64,000 nt of DNA from Nymphaea colorata (taxonomy: Eukaryota; Streptophyta; Magnoliopsida; Nymphaeales; Nymphaeaceae), in contig NC_045145.1 of NCBI RefSeq assembly GCF_008831285.2, positions 8,802,802-8,866,801 on the forward strand, given 5' to 3'. The notes beneath the pieces were generated by a model. That model did not search any database and was not told the origin of the DNA. It saw only the letters and a program-made list of their open reading frames with translations. Every line of letters begins with the position of its first letter. Position 1 is the stretch's first letter. Shown one piece after another: positions 1 through 12,091 of this stretch. Position numbers and translations under genes: made by a program.

Positions 1-38
<38 letters not shown>
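1..38. repeat. (GA)n microsatellite
   Basis: Uninterrupted GA dinucleotide run at the left edge; it may continue outside the window. Confidence 0.97.
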
Positions 39-41
<3 letters not shown>

Positions 42-475
42 GCACTCTGCTTTTATTATTATGCCCTAATCTCATATTAAATGAGAATTAGGGTAACACT
101 AACAAATTACATAGAAAGTCCAAGAATAAAACAACTATTAATAAAGAGCTGTTCCTACAACTATTAAATATTCAAAAAACCACCTAACATAAATGTTATT
201 CAACATGTTCCTTAGCTTTCTTGTTCCATATTTGAAAAGTTGCAGTTGAGGTCTGCATTTGGATTTGATGCAAAAGTTGCCAGCTCTAGAAGATGAGGTA
301 ACAACTAGTGGGTAGTACTCTGAACTGAAGCAGTCGGTCTTGGAACTTCTCAATTATTTAGTCTAGTGAAACGATTTGAGCAACCCTGCTACCAACTTAC
401 GTTGGTTCCATCTGGTAGCTTCTTTCTGGAAGCTATGTCACATGGTACCCACACGGTACGGGTACGGCCCTGGTG
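39..475. other. Intergenic sequence, nothing recognised
   Basis: AT-rich sequence with only short open frames that resemble no family I know. No splice-like exon, LTR end or terminal repeat was seen. Confidence 0.6.
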
Positions 476-532
476 CGGTCAACGTAGCATCAGGTACGGT
501 CAACATAGCATCGGGTACGGTCAACATACCCA
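476..532. repeat. 21-bp tandem repeat, about 2.7 copies
   Basis: The unit starting cggtcaacrtagcatc recurs at 476, 497 and 518, the last copy being partial. The copies differ by one or two bases. Confidence 0.85.
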
Positions 533-936
533 AGATCATTTTTGTCCATTTTCAGACTCGGTCAACTTTGACCGAGTCCAAAGTTGTCTAGTTTTTGAGT
601 TGAAAATTAAAAATCCCCCTCTTTTCCTGTTTCCTTTTTCACTCTAAACCTTTCTTGCATATAGTTCCTCACAACTTTTCATTTAAAATCTTCCATACAA
701 TGTTTTGAAAATCCATCCCTTCTCTATAACTTGAATCTTCGATAATAGTGTGAACCATAACCATAGCGATGTCAGTATATCTTAAAAGCGTGACCTGTTG
801 CTCCTAATCTTGATGATGCGACAGAGAATTAAGAAAGCTGATATATTTGTATGTTAATTACTTTCATACTGTGTTTTAGATCATGATTTATGAATATGTT
901 ATTCATTTTGAAATTTTTTAACATATATGTCTGTAC

Positions 937-1067
937 CTCAGATGGCCAACTTCATATGCTACTGGGCTCTTACTTTCACCAATTTTTGGATCATCGGTAG
1001 TTATTCTGCTGCCTACAGCTATGTCTCCTAATTCTTGTTCTTTGTATCGAGAATCCTTGTTTGCTCC
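937..1067 (-). other. Exon-like open frame of unknown identity
   Basis: The minus strand is open here and ends at a good donor (CTGAG followed by GTACAG at 936-935). A possible AG acceptor lies near 1068. The translation (contains ANKDSRYKEQELGD) resembles no family I can name. It could be an exon of a captured gene, or chance coding potential overlapping retroelement-like sequence read on the other strand. Confidence 0.2.
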
Positions 1068-1080
1068 TTTCATTGGAAGG

Positions 1081-4000
1081 ATGGTGATGCAGACCTTCCC
1101 ACCAGGAGGCCGAGAACTAGGGCCAGCACGGCCAAGCAAGGCCAAGAGAGTCAAGCACCATCGACCAACATGATGAAAAACATAGATGAGCTAAGGGAGG
1201 CTAACATAGAACTTGAAGTTGATGCAGCGGGCAGTGTGAGCGGAGCATCATCAGCGGAGCGCGGGCAGCGGGCTGAAGACTTCAAGGAGGAACAGGCACG
1301 GGAACTAGACCTAGATCCGGTTATACCGAGTTTGAACCCTGAGTCTAGTCCTGACCCAATCCACGCGTGGCAAGCCTAAGGCCTAACTTAGGCAAGTTAT
1401 ATGGCTGAACCCGTGAGGGAGAGGCCAAACTCACTAAACATTCGAGACGTCTCATCTCGGTCTCCTTTTATGCTTTTGCTTTATAGTTGAGTCGTTTCAT
1501 TTCAGCAAGTCTCTCGGTTCTCATGTTAAGAACCGGTTTTATTTCAAGTACTTAAACTCTTTTCTAAGTCTTTTTTCATTATGCAATCAAGAATTAGAAG
1601 TTGAGTTTTTCGTGTGAATTGGCTCTTGCCTCTCTCTTCCCTTCATCGTCTTACCGCCGGTGATCGGAATGCAAAGGCTCCAACCCGCGGCTCTGGTTGA
1701 AGCAAAACAAGCTTGGAGACATTCCTCGAGGCTACCGGAATTCCTCTTGGAGTTTCTTCATCCTACGCATAATTCCCCGACTGAATCGCCATCTTCTTAC
1801 GGTGCAAGGAGTTAGAGGCAGGAGAAGATAATCGGGAAGGCTTGGAGGAGAGCGACTCGTGGCTCTAGTCGCCTAGTACCCAAGCGCACGACTCCGGCTG
1901 CAAGAGAAGAGGTAGGTGCCGATAATCTCCCGGCTCCTTCCCTACTTGAGCAGAGCAGAGGACTAGTTGAAATCGTCCCTAGTAGGCCACTTGATCTCTG
2001 CTAAAAACAGAGAGAAAGAGTGCCGGAAAGGAGGATTGACACTAGCTCTTAGGAGACTGATTTTCACGGTAAGAAACCGAGAGAGCTCGTCGGAATTCTG
2101 TTGGTAGACGGCCAATAGAATTTCAGCGCAATCCAAACCTCACTCAGTCGAGGGATTGCTGTCGAAGAAGGAGATAGAAATTCTCCAAAAGTGAGCAAAT
2201 TCGTATTCACGACTTGGCAGAATCAAACAGCCATCGGGCGGACGTTGCAGGCAAATTCTGAAGCAAACCAGGGTGGGTTTCACTCTCTCGCTTATTCCAG
2301 TAGCATCGCCCTGGCCTTAGCAACATCCCCACCAAATTGCATGCAAATCCGTCCAACCATCGCGGAGAACCAGCTTTCGGTAGAAATTCCGTCCCTGCTC
2401 GCCAGAATCTTGAACGCTGCAATTTTTCAGTCCAAAACCAAGAGGCACTCAATAACTTCTGGTTTTCCCAACTTGCCCATGGTCAGTGTTATTGGTTATT
2501 AAGTTAGAATTTAATTGGCGAGGGCATTGTAGTCATTCCACCTCCTAAGCCCTTAAAGAAAAGGAAACCAGCAGTGAGCGTTAAACGCAGCAGCTCCCTT
2601 TGGGGCTTCTCGCCTTAACGCTGGGAGTTACACTTCTCCCTAAACCAGCAGTGAGCGTTAAACGCAGCAGCTCCCTTTGGGGCTTCTCGCCTTAACGCTG
2701 GGAGTTACACTTCTCCCTATCACCTCTCAACTTCAACCGTCCCGTCCACCCGCACCATCAACAGTCATCATGGAGGAGTTAAGGTACGTATTCAATTTCC
2801 TTAGCTAGGAAACCCTTCTCAAACCTCATAGCCTCTTCACCTCCTCTTGAAACCGTCCCTAAAGCCTCACCAGCCCAAGAGTCTTACCCTCTTAACTCGC
2901 CACTTGTCTAACTCTTGAGTCCTCATCATTACCCCAATTTGAGTTATAACCCCATCTCCCCCTCGTGCATAACACCTATACCCTCTTGTATGACCCTTTG
3001 GCTCTCCCCAAACCAAAACCGGCACCATCTTAAGTGCTCCACTCCTCACGCCACCTTGCCTCACATTAACTCTCCACTCAATGACCTTATCCAGCCCTCA
3101 CGTGAATTAAGCTCCTTCCCATCCAAGTCTCTTAGTTTCCTCCCTTGGTGTAACCCATCCTCATAACCGACCATACTCATTAAGAGCCACCTCTCATCAT
3201 TAGGAGCCATCTCACCTAGCCTTAATTTCACTCTCTCGTAGGATTAACCCTCCACCATCATACGCCTGACCCTTAGTCTATCTCTAAGCCATAACCAAAC
3301 CCTTAGCAATTAATCTCCATCTCCCAGCTCTATACAACCTAACCCAAATCGAGCCTACCTAGTCCCACTCCGAGCTCATTCCTTGTTCCGGGCTTGGTTT
3401 GACCCCTTGGAGTCCATTAGCTAGGTTCACCTCCAAGGTTTGCTCGTGATCAAATTAGCATCTCTACTACAGCAAGTAAGTCATCTTGCAGCCTCCCTCG
3501 CTGCAACCATCTCCCGAACATCTTCCTAGGCGCCAAGGTGACCTCGGCTAGGTGGGCCGGGCCCCTGCCTCCATTCGGGCGCTCCTCCATCACTTTGCTG
3601 CCTCTCTCGACCGACCGAGGCCTGCAGCAGCCACACACCATCCACTTCTGTTGCCGAGATCCTCGATCTCTCTCTGCCAACTCTTACTAGAAGACCAGGC
3701 ATCCTAGACCAGGCGGGTCTAGCCTCCACTCCACCTCCTTGCTGAGATATCCGAGAGTGGCTAAGCCACTGGTTTTCTCTCGGATCCTATTGCTGTTTAA
3801 GTCGATCTCTCATCAGCTAGGTAACTTCTAAACATCCTATAGAACGGGGCTATTGGGTGCATTTGCTTTCTAAGCCAGGCTCTAGCCATTTGCTACTGTC
3901 GGTAGTCCCTCCAAGGCACCTTGCCAAGGACACGACTGCGAGTAGCTAGACCACCAACGGGAAAGGGCATGGTTTGGCCGTTCTTAGGGATTGTATGCAT

Positions 4001-4290
4001 GGTTTGTGAACGAATGATGAGTGAGTTGTGAGAGTTAAATCTGTATCGCTAGCGTTTGTACTAGCCTTAATCCCCTCAGTTTTGTAATAGGATTGAAGAC
4101 TTGGGATAGGGAAAACATACTTGTATCTTATACCCAGGGTACTATTAAGCCGGGGTTGCTGTCTGGCGGGAAAAGTTTTGTAAATATAATTTGCTTAAGT
4201 GTGGACTTTAGGCTCTCGCCAGTTGATCCTGGACTTGGGATCTATTCTCAGGCGTAGAAATCGCTAGCCGGGTCTAGGTTCTCACCAGAT
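1081..4290 (+). mobile_element. Probable retroelement-derived sequence, unclassified
   Basis: A plus-strand frame to 1379, rich in Arg, Ala, Glu and Ser, resembles the polar tail of a retroelement polyprotein. It is followed by about 2.9 kb of pyrimidine-rich, non-coding, LTR- or leader-like sequence up to about 4290. No reverse transcriptase, primer site or paired LTR was recognised, so the class is open. Its right edge falls where the SCD2-like gene at 4432-7048 loses its homology, which suggests that this sequence truncated that gene. This is inference from position and base composition, not from a family match. Confidence 0.35.
2565..2718. repeat. 77-bp tandem duplication, two identical copies
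   Basis: Copies at 2565-2641 and 2642-2718 are identical by eye, so the duplication is very recent. Each holds a short inverted motif (AGCGTTAA and TTAACGCT). Confidence 0.95.
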
Positions 4291-4431
4291 GGGCATCGTC
4301 AAAGAGTTGACAAGCATTTTCGTTTCTCCCCCATTGTGCATCTCCTTGATTGCTCCATCTGCTACTGCCAATCTCTCCACGACTATGGATTTGGGTGCAG
4401 AAAGTTTCTTCTTGGATAGTAGACAGCGAAC

Positions 4432-7048
4432 CTTATCAAGGAGATTTTCATTTTCTTCTTGTAACATATCAAGCTGCCATTTAAAAAATGACCATGTTAC
4501 AACATGGAAAGATATTTTAACAGCAATTAGATTACATCATGCTGCTGAGTTGAATAGAAGCTAGTTCAGGTCATCTGAAAGAGACCTCATCCTGGATAGC
4601 AGAAGAATCAAGCTGGCTTCCTAGTACTTGTCCACTGGGATTCGTTAAATTTGTTGGATGCCTGTGCATTATGACGTGCTTAGTGAAAAGCATAATGTAT
4701 TGAATAATTAGTTTTTGGAGAAAAAGTGACGAATAAAACTAAAGTAAAGCAAACTGTAAGAGGTATGTAGGGAAGATAAGAATCAACTAACACCAAAACT
4801 ATGAGGTCACCTAGTAATATCATCAACTGTTTGCAACCTTGAGAATAAGCATGATGACAACAAAAATCCACTTTTAACTTAATAAAAACTCAGCCTTGAT
4901 AGGTTGCATGTCTTACCTGTGTACACTTGGCGACTCATAGAAATTACAAAAAAGAAAGAGAAATATTTTTCCAAAAGTAAAAAGTGATATTTTTTTTCTG
5001 TTTCAGATAAGACAAAATATTAGTTTACAAGCATTTGAAGACATCTATCTTGATTTATACTTAAACATATTCTGATGTGTATGCCTGCACAAGAGGATGT
5101 GGATATGAGAACAGAAGATGCAAAACCTTTTTTCTTACTTTTAGTAATATCTCAAATAATGTTTTTTGAATTTTGAACAAGTCATTGATCATCCTGGTTT
5201 TCAAAAAATGATGGAACTTGTGAATTCATGAACTTGTCACGTTTCATCTCCTCATATTATAGTCACAGTAACTTCAAAAATGAGAAAAATACAAAATATC
5301 ACAAATCAATCCCATTTCTCTGAGAATTTTACCGACATTGGGAGCCTTCATCACATGAACACATGCAAGATCACAAATAATATAAAGAATGCCTTACTGA
5401 AAATTAATATAAACAATGCTAGAATAAAGAATGTTTCCTTCTGAAAGTCTATCAGCACCTTTTATCTTTTTGATTGTCCACAGCAGCATCTGTTACAGGA
5501 GTTGGATGTTCTGGCAGTCTAACAACTAGCCCACTAGGTGGGATCCCTGGAGGTATTTTCACTGGCCTCAGTGATGGTCTTCCAACAGATGGTACACGGG
5601 CGGTTGAACCAGGATCCACATGATTTCTAGCCAACTAAATTGGAATGTGAAATCGCTTAGTAAACTAGACATGCAAAACTGACCACATTAAACAAGAACA
5701 ATCCAATCAGGAAATGATGATGTAACCAGATCAATACTAACCACAAATACCGTCACAATAGAAATGAACTACAAACTCACAACATAGTACAGAGAATTTA
5801 CCTATCTAACTTTCATTTTCATTGACAAAATCCAAAAAAGAAGTCTCCAAAATTGTAAAGGATATAAATTTCAGCTGAAGTTTAAGCCATGAAAACTATA
5901 AAAATGGTTGGAACCAGAACGCCTTAACTAACTTGACTTGAAAATCTTTACCTCCATAGGCAGGGAAGGCACCAAGTAACACTAGCTGTGGTGATCTTAG
6001 AATCCAGTGTATAGCACAATCTGGATCAAATCCCAATTAATTAATAACATGATTCCTTGTATGAGATACAACATTGATCATTCTATGAGTTCCCACTACC
6101 TCCTTCTTGCCATTAACCAAAGAAGAACGGATCAAGATAGTCATACAAGGATACTCTTCCATTACTTTTAGACTTTTAGTATGACTAACCCTGCCAGCCT
6201 ACCTTAGACACACAAAACATATAAAGATGCCATACATCTAGTTTTTCAGGACCACATAACAAGCAGTTGCCCATTAAGCATAACTCTGAATTAGCATTTC
6301 TTTTATCTCCTGCAAGTATGACAGACCCTGTCAGCCCCACTTTAAACACATTCTGATGCATGTATACGCACACATACAACATACAAATATGTCACATCTA
6401 GGCATTCAGGACCCCTTAATGTCCAAAACAAAACATGTAGTGCCCATGAAGCATGGCCCTGAATTGGCATTTTTCAGTCTCCTGCGCAACAGGAAAATAT
6501 TGAAGAATAGTGCATCAATTTATCATTAAACATAAGCAAGACAGCAGAAGAGCTATGACAAAAACCTAGTACACGCAGCAGAGTGTTGCTTTTATGATGC
6601 TTCTAGTACAAGATTTGTTACGATGCTATGCTAACATGAGAAAGCAAGCCAGAAAAGTGTACCTAATTCCCCAAAAAGGTCATTCACAATTAAAAAAAAT
6701 GCACGAGAAAATGCATTGTGAGACAATTACCTGGGGACTAGGAGACCTCCCTCCTTTTCCTGCTGAAAGGCCAATGCCGCTTGTAACAACATAGTCTAAT
6801 GAAAGCACATCATCATCGTCATCTTCGTCATCTTCATCATTAGCCCGTTGATGTGCCATAACTTGTGCAAGCTTTTGAGCAGCAGTTTTTGCATCATAGT
6901 GTTGGGACCTTTTGAAGCTAACTAGGCCAGTGGTTCCAGATCGAGGGTGATGATGAACAGGTGACATCAACGGGGAACATGCACCACCGATACTAGAGAT
7001 GCTCTTCTCTCTCATATACAAAGGATTCCTAGGTCTCACTCGGTCCAT
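4432..7048 (-). pseudogene. SCD2: SCD2-like coiled-coil protein, 5' four exons only
   Basis: SCD2 is a plant coiled-coil protein that works with the DENN protein SCD1 in membrane trafficking during cytokinesis and cell expansion. Four minus-strand exons can be laid out: 7048-6731 (106 codons, starts MDRVRPRNPLYMR, then an acidic run of Asp and Glu), 5634-5459, 4661-4586 and 4473-4432 (ends LQEENENLLDK, the start of the family's coiled coil). All junctions are GT-AG and the phases match (318, 176+76, 42 nt), with no stop. The family continues well past this point, but no later exon was found. Below 4432 the sequence becomes retroelement-like. The start ATG at 7048 matches the family N terminus. 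The 204 codons seen are open, so a truncated transcript is possible, but not a full protein. Identification rests on recalled family motifs. Confidence 0.75.
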
Positions 7049-8219
7049 TTCTGTGTCTCAGATTAACTGGACAGAACAAAGAAACTCGTTCTCTTCTGCA
7101 AAACAGGCAGATCTATTAAGTTCATCATTCGGACATCAGGAAAAAATCACCATCTACAGTCTGAGAACCATAAGTTGCAAAATTCCAAAGACCAAATATC
7201 ATGCAATGCAACTGCAGAAGAGTGTGCAACTAGTTAAGTTTTCTATTTTCAACAGCTGTGGCCCCTAATTAAAACCTAGAACAATGGATGGGTTTATTTG
7301 AATACATAAACAGAACTTCATGAACATTCAAATTTTGAGGGTCTAACTTCTCCAATTTCATGGATTATGAAAGATCTCCTATATTTATCTAATAGATCAT
7401 TTATAATGTTTGAAATGTAGAAATTGCACCCATATGGTTAAAGTTTTGAACACAAGGCAAGTCCACACAATCTTCTACCTCAAAAAAAATAATCACTTAA
7501 AATGTAATCACAACTTTTTTTTTTTTTTTTTGGCAATTACATTTGGAAAGTCTGACATCAAAACTTATCCAAACAGCCAATTTATCCAGACTGGGGTACT
7601 AACGGGGTAAGTTATTTCTGGTCATCAATCTATCTGAAAACGTTAGATATAAGACTACTCCAAAACCATTCACACACGCTAGTTGTAACAAAATAGAATT
7701 TGACCTCCATTTCAAATCTTTAAATGCTATTCAGTTTCTTTTACTCTACGTTTGCACAAAAGTACTCTGGAACTGGTACATTTATGGTACCAATCTGGCA
7801 TTTGTAGCATAAGTACATTTTATGAAACTGATCAGCATTGCTTAAAGCTCTAGCATTTGCACAAAACAGACAAACTGATTTTTTAAGCAATTCTGCATTG
7901 ACTCTCTTATATTGTGCATTTGTGAGTTATTGGCTGAACCAAAGATTTTTCACTTTCTTTTTCCATTTCTTTGTAATATGCATATGCCAGTTTAAGCAGA
8001 AATTTTTGAAGCCGATTCCTAGAGATGCACCTTAGGCATCGAACTCTCAAGTCTTAACCTCCTTCAGCTTGGAAAACTTCATTCACCTGCCTACCCAAGT
8101 CGATGGAGCTCTTGATGGAACCAAGCTCATATCAGAGAACCATTATTTTTCTTTTGTGAAAAAAATAAAGGCTAGATCAGTGGGCAGAAGTAAATAGCAT
8201 GAATACGATGGAGTCATGG

Positions 8220-8220
<1 letters not shown>
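7049..8220. other. 5' flank of the SCD2-like fragment
   Basis: AT-rich sequence upstream of the SCD2-like start, expected to hold its 5' UTR and promoter. No clear TATA box, other gene or element was identified. Confidence 0.5.

Positions 8221-8274
<54 letters not shown>
8221..8274. repeat. (TA)n(TG)n compound microsatellite
   Basis: A TA run is followed directly by a TG run. Confidence 0.97.
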
Positions 8275-8276
<2 letters not shown>

Positions 8277-8953
8277 CATTCTTAAACTACTTCCACGCGA
8301 TTACATAGTCTAAGCCAACCTAGTCCCGACACCCTTTCGACATGAAATATGTTCTATGCAGATAGTCTGGCAGAAATAATCAGATTAAAAGGAAACCTCG
8401 AAATGGACTAAAATCCACCAACTAACTTCCATTGCGTCACTAGCTTCCTTCTTTTTTTTGGTATTCAATCCGTGGATGCTCATCGAAACCCACGTCATCG
8501 CAGCAAAGCATTTCACGTATAACAAATGTAGGAATCACGCTAAACTTTTGCGTTCAGATAGAGAGAGAGAGTGTATCGATTCCATATGCTGTGAAAACCG
8601 ATGAACTAAGCCGATCTCGCTCAAATGTTTGATCCGCCTATCCTCTTCTGAGTCCGCCAACATCTGGACGATTGCGAAACATTCAATATGGACAAAGGGA
8701 AAAATACAATGACAGACGCTCATTTTTGTATGTATGAAGTGGAAATGCACGCACACAGAGTAAACAAGAGAGAGGAGGGGTGTACCGGATGCGCAGGTTG
8801 GCTCTGATACCGCTCGGCTTTGATCCTCCCAGTGCTCTTCCGGATCAACGCTATCGAAACGTTGAAGGAGGCATGACGATGCTAAGCTTTAGTTATATGA
8901 GACAAATATGAGAGAGAGCGAGAAGAGAGAGAGACCGACGTTTCCATGCTTAG

Positions 8954-9380
8954 CTGATGAACTCCGCCGATCTCGTCGCATTTTGTTCTTTCGTTCTTCT
9001 TCGATGTCAACAAGACCTGACGCAGAACTTCCACCGTGAGTGGAGGAAAAGCAGAAACAAGAACGCCAAATTTTAGCGATTATGAGATGAAAAAAGATAT
9101 CAGAGAGTCAGAGAGAGGACGCTCACCAATGGCGACGCTGAGAACGAAAAGGTCTGGTGAACTCCGTCGATCTCTTTCTTTTTGTTCCTTCGTTCTTCTC
9201 CGATATCAACAAAACCTGATGCAGAACTTCCGAGGCCGAGTGGATGAAAAGTACAGACAAGAACGGCAAATTTTAGCGATTATGAGATGAAAAAAGATAA
9301 AAGAGAGTCAGAGAGAGGACGCTCACCAATGATGACGCCGAGAAAGAAAAGATCTGGTGCTCCGTCGATCTCTTTCTGAT
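8954..9380. repeat. 199-bp tandem duplication, two copies plus a partial third
   Basis: Units begin at 8954 and 9153 (ctgrtgaactccgycgatctc). A partial third copy begins at 9352. Copies are roughly 85-90 percent alike by eye and include GA-rich runs. They lie upstream of the SCD2-like start. Confidence 0.85.
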
Positions 9381-9870
9381 TCGGAACCTTCTATCGATCG
9401 ATCGATCGAGAGAGAGAGGGGGGACGTTCACGAAATTCTGGATTCGGAGGAACCTTCTATCGATCGAGAGAGAGATGGGGGGGACGTTAACGAACTTCCA
9501 CTTCCCTCCAATACGTTCTTGGTTTCCACTTAAGTCGGTGACGTTCGGTTAACAAAATTTTTCATTTTCGGACCGACTTTTCAACATAATCTCAAATGGG
9601 ACATCGTGACTACAAGCTAAAAAAAAATTTATGGAGAAAAAGATAAATATACAAAGCTGTAAAACAATGACAAAGACGAAAATTTTGAAAAAAAAATTAT
9701 GTTCTCACGCTTTAAATGTGCTTTGCATCGAGTTGAGTGGTGCGTTATTGATGCCTCTTCAATTAATTCATATGGGTAGTGGCATTGATGTTAAAAACTG
9801 TAGCATAAAATTATTCAATTCCAAAATAACTTTCAACTCAAAAAATAAGATAAGTATATTGATACGATTC

Positions 9871-9908
<38 letters not shown>

Positions 9909-10256
9909 GAAATGAATGACTTATGTCGTATCAAGAACATAAACCATAAATAGTTATTCTTGCAAAATTTGTGCGAATGAAATTGTTTTAAATATGTTAT
10001 GATGCACACGTATATACGTTTCAAACCATGGGGTACTGTTTTATTTTGGTCAAAGAAACTCAATTTGTGAAACCCAAACTAGCTTTTCCATGCAATCATA
10101 AATGAACAAAGAAAATCAGTTTGCGTTTTGGATTTGGAGTTCCAATAGGAACCTACGCCACATATAAGCTAGAGGGTGTTTAAATGCATGGTATATAAGG
10201 TGGATTTGTTTTTTGGGTACGATGGAAGTAAAATCCCACTAACCGAACCAGATAAC

Positions 10257-10260
<4 letters not shown>
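9381..10260. other. AT-rich sequence with a TA microsatellite
   Basis: Contains an ATCG tetranucleotide run near 9390-9410 and a TA run at 9873-9905. The open frames here run through the TA repeat and are not genes. Confidence 0.6.

Positions 10261-10263
<3 letters not shown>

Positions 10264-10321
<58 letters not shown>
10264..10321. repeat. (TA)n microsatellite
   Basis: A continuous TA run of about 58 bases. Confidence 0.97.
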
Positions 10322-10325
<4 letters not shown>

Positions 10326-10620
10326 AAACAATCAAATACATGCAAATATATAATTTTGTTAGCATAAGTAGCTTCTCAGCATTTAGAGAAAAGTTGTGGT
10401 TTTGTCAAACTTTCTGGGTCGAGAAAGTTAATTTATTTTTGTTATGAGTTCAGTATTTCACTAACTTGAAATACTCCTACATCTCTACAACTAATCAATC
10501 ACCATGATGGGATTATGTTATTTCAAGAACACTCATGTTGTTTTAAAGCAGTTGTTTGTTATGGCCTTTCCCATGCGATAATTGAAGGCCTCAGCTACCA
10601 GACAACATGCATTCATCCAT

Positions 10621-10886
10621 GGGTGTTTAGATGACAATTCAAAACTGGGCTTTCAAAGTGTTTAGGTGTTATCAAAGCCGGATTCGAAGAAAACCCAGTT
10701 TTAACAAAACTTGGTTTTGTAAATAGAAGCAAAGAACCTAGCCTCCATTAGGTTATTTAAAAATAAGGTTATTGGATGTGTCATCCAAACAAAAGAACAA
10801 GGTGTTTGAAACTCATTAAACTTGGTTTTCATAAAACTATGTTTTGGAAAACTAGATTAGATATGGGTATCATCCAAACGCACCCT
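10621..10886. mobile_element. MITE-like element with imperfect terminal inverted repeats
   Basis: The left end reads GGGTGTTTAGATGAC. The right end, reverse-complemented, reads AGGGTGCGTTTGGATGAT, matching with a small indel. Such ends are typical of short non-autonomous hAT-like plant elements. The interior repeats the ggttttgt/aaacttggtt motif. I could not fix an 8-bp target duplication. Confidence 0.5.
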
Positions 10887-11212
10887 AAAATTTCAGAACC
10901 CTAAAATTTTGGAACCACAGCAGCAACTAGGCTCACTTTTCAAATGTTTCTTCTCCACTATTAAAAAGAAATCAATTAAAGATAAATTGGCTTTAAAAAG
11001 TATATATAAAGAGGTCACCTAAAGTTGAGCAAATAACAAATCACTATTTAAAATTAACAAATAGGGTAAGGGAGCCTACTTCCTGCAGTTTTGCACAGTT
11101 TCTTCCAAATTTTAGAATTGGATACATCTCATTGGTATCCAAATTTACATCCCATTGGTATTCAAAATTTTTGGGCAGAAAAATTCTTAGGAGAAACTAC
11201 TAGAGCCTCCTG

Positions 11213-12060
11213 AGAAGCATACAAAAGAGAACATCCCCAAGACCTACAAAAGGAACTCTTATTTGGAAAGAATATTTATAACTTTACAAATAAAATACAA
11301 GTACTGCTATTGGGATATCAACCAAATATAGGATTTGATAAACAACAAGAAGACTCTATTAGAAAATTAGAACAACTCCAAATTAAAAAATTGCCATATA
11401 TAAAACCATTTTTACAAGATTTCTTTTAGTATAGTTCCTTAGCATGATGTTTTTATAATAAAGATATAGGAGAAAACTTATTCCCCAAAGTACCAGATCC
11501 ATTAGGTTCTGAAATTCACAAGTATAAAGAAAAGGAAGTAATACCCCAATTATATAACATTTGTATGAGGACCCAATTCATTATTGAAAAAATAGTAAAG
11601 AAGTATATTGAAATTACCATCTCAAAATAATTAAAAGGAGAGTATAGCTTTTATAAGCAAATATACACACCACAAAAGTATACTCCAATTATATAACATT
11701 AGTATGAGGACCCAATTCATTATTGAAAAATTAGTAAAGAAGTGTATTGAAATTACAATCTCAAAACAATTAAAAGGAGAGTATAGCTTTTATAAGAAAA
11801 TATACACACCACAAAAGTATGATAAAGGGCATAGACATGTAAAAACATATAAGAATAAAACAAGAGACAAAAGGAAAGAAATACTAACTTCAAACATCTA
11901 ATGCCAGAAAACCTTACATTGACAAACATAGACATGTTAGAAAATTTAATACTAAGAGAGATTATAAAAACAAATTAACATGCTTCACTTGTGGTAGCCC
12001 TGAAATCCCCTAAGTTAAAAAATAGGATGTGTTGTAGATTATCGCCCTAAAATCTACCCT
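11213..12060 (+). pseudogene. Pararetrovirus/retroelement-like coat (gag) remnant
   Basis: A Lys/Gln/Ile-rich plus-strand frame runs from about 11213 to a TAG near 11428 and continues in pieces, with several stops and frame changes, to a basic region. It ends at a CX2C start of a zinc knuckle (Cys codons at 11981 and 11990) that lacks the His and last Cys. The order (acidic/amphipathic region, basic region, zinc knuckle) is that of caulimovirid coat or retroelement Gag proteins. A protease-like part follows at 14.0-15.1 kb. It is clearly dead: stops, a 139-bp duplication and a missing half knuckle. A Ty3-like Gag is the main alternative. Confidence 0.45.
11546..11823. repeat. 139-bp tandem duplication inside the coat-like remnant
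   Basis: Copy 1 starts at 11546 and copy 2 at 11685. They differ at a handful of positions. The 139-bp unit is not a multiple of three, so it shifts the frame of whatever was duplicated. Confidence 0.93.
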
Positions 12061-12091
12061 GAAAAAATCCTCCAAGATAAGTATGAGTTTT

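Noticed and set aside
4282..4431. Extension of the SCD2 frame past exon 4
   Set aside because: The open frame after LLDK reads through a good donor into sequence unlike the family, so it is read-through of an intron or of the neighbouring element.
9631..10367. Open frames through the TA repeats on both strands
   Set aside because: Their coding potential is the alternating Tyr-Ile translation of the microsatellite.
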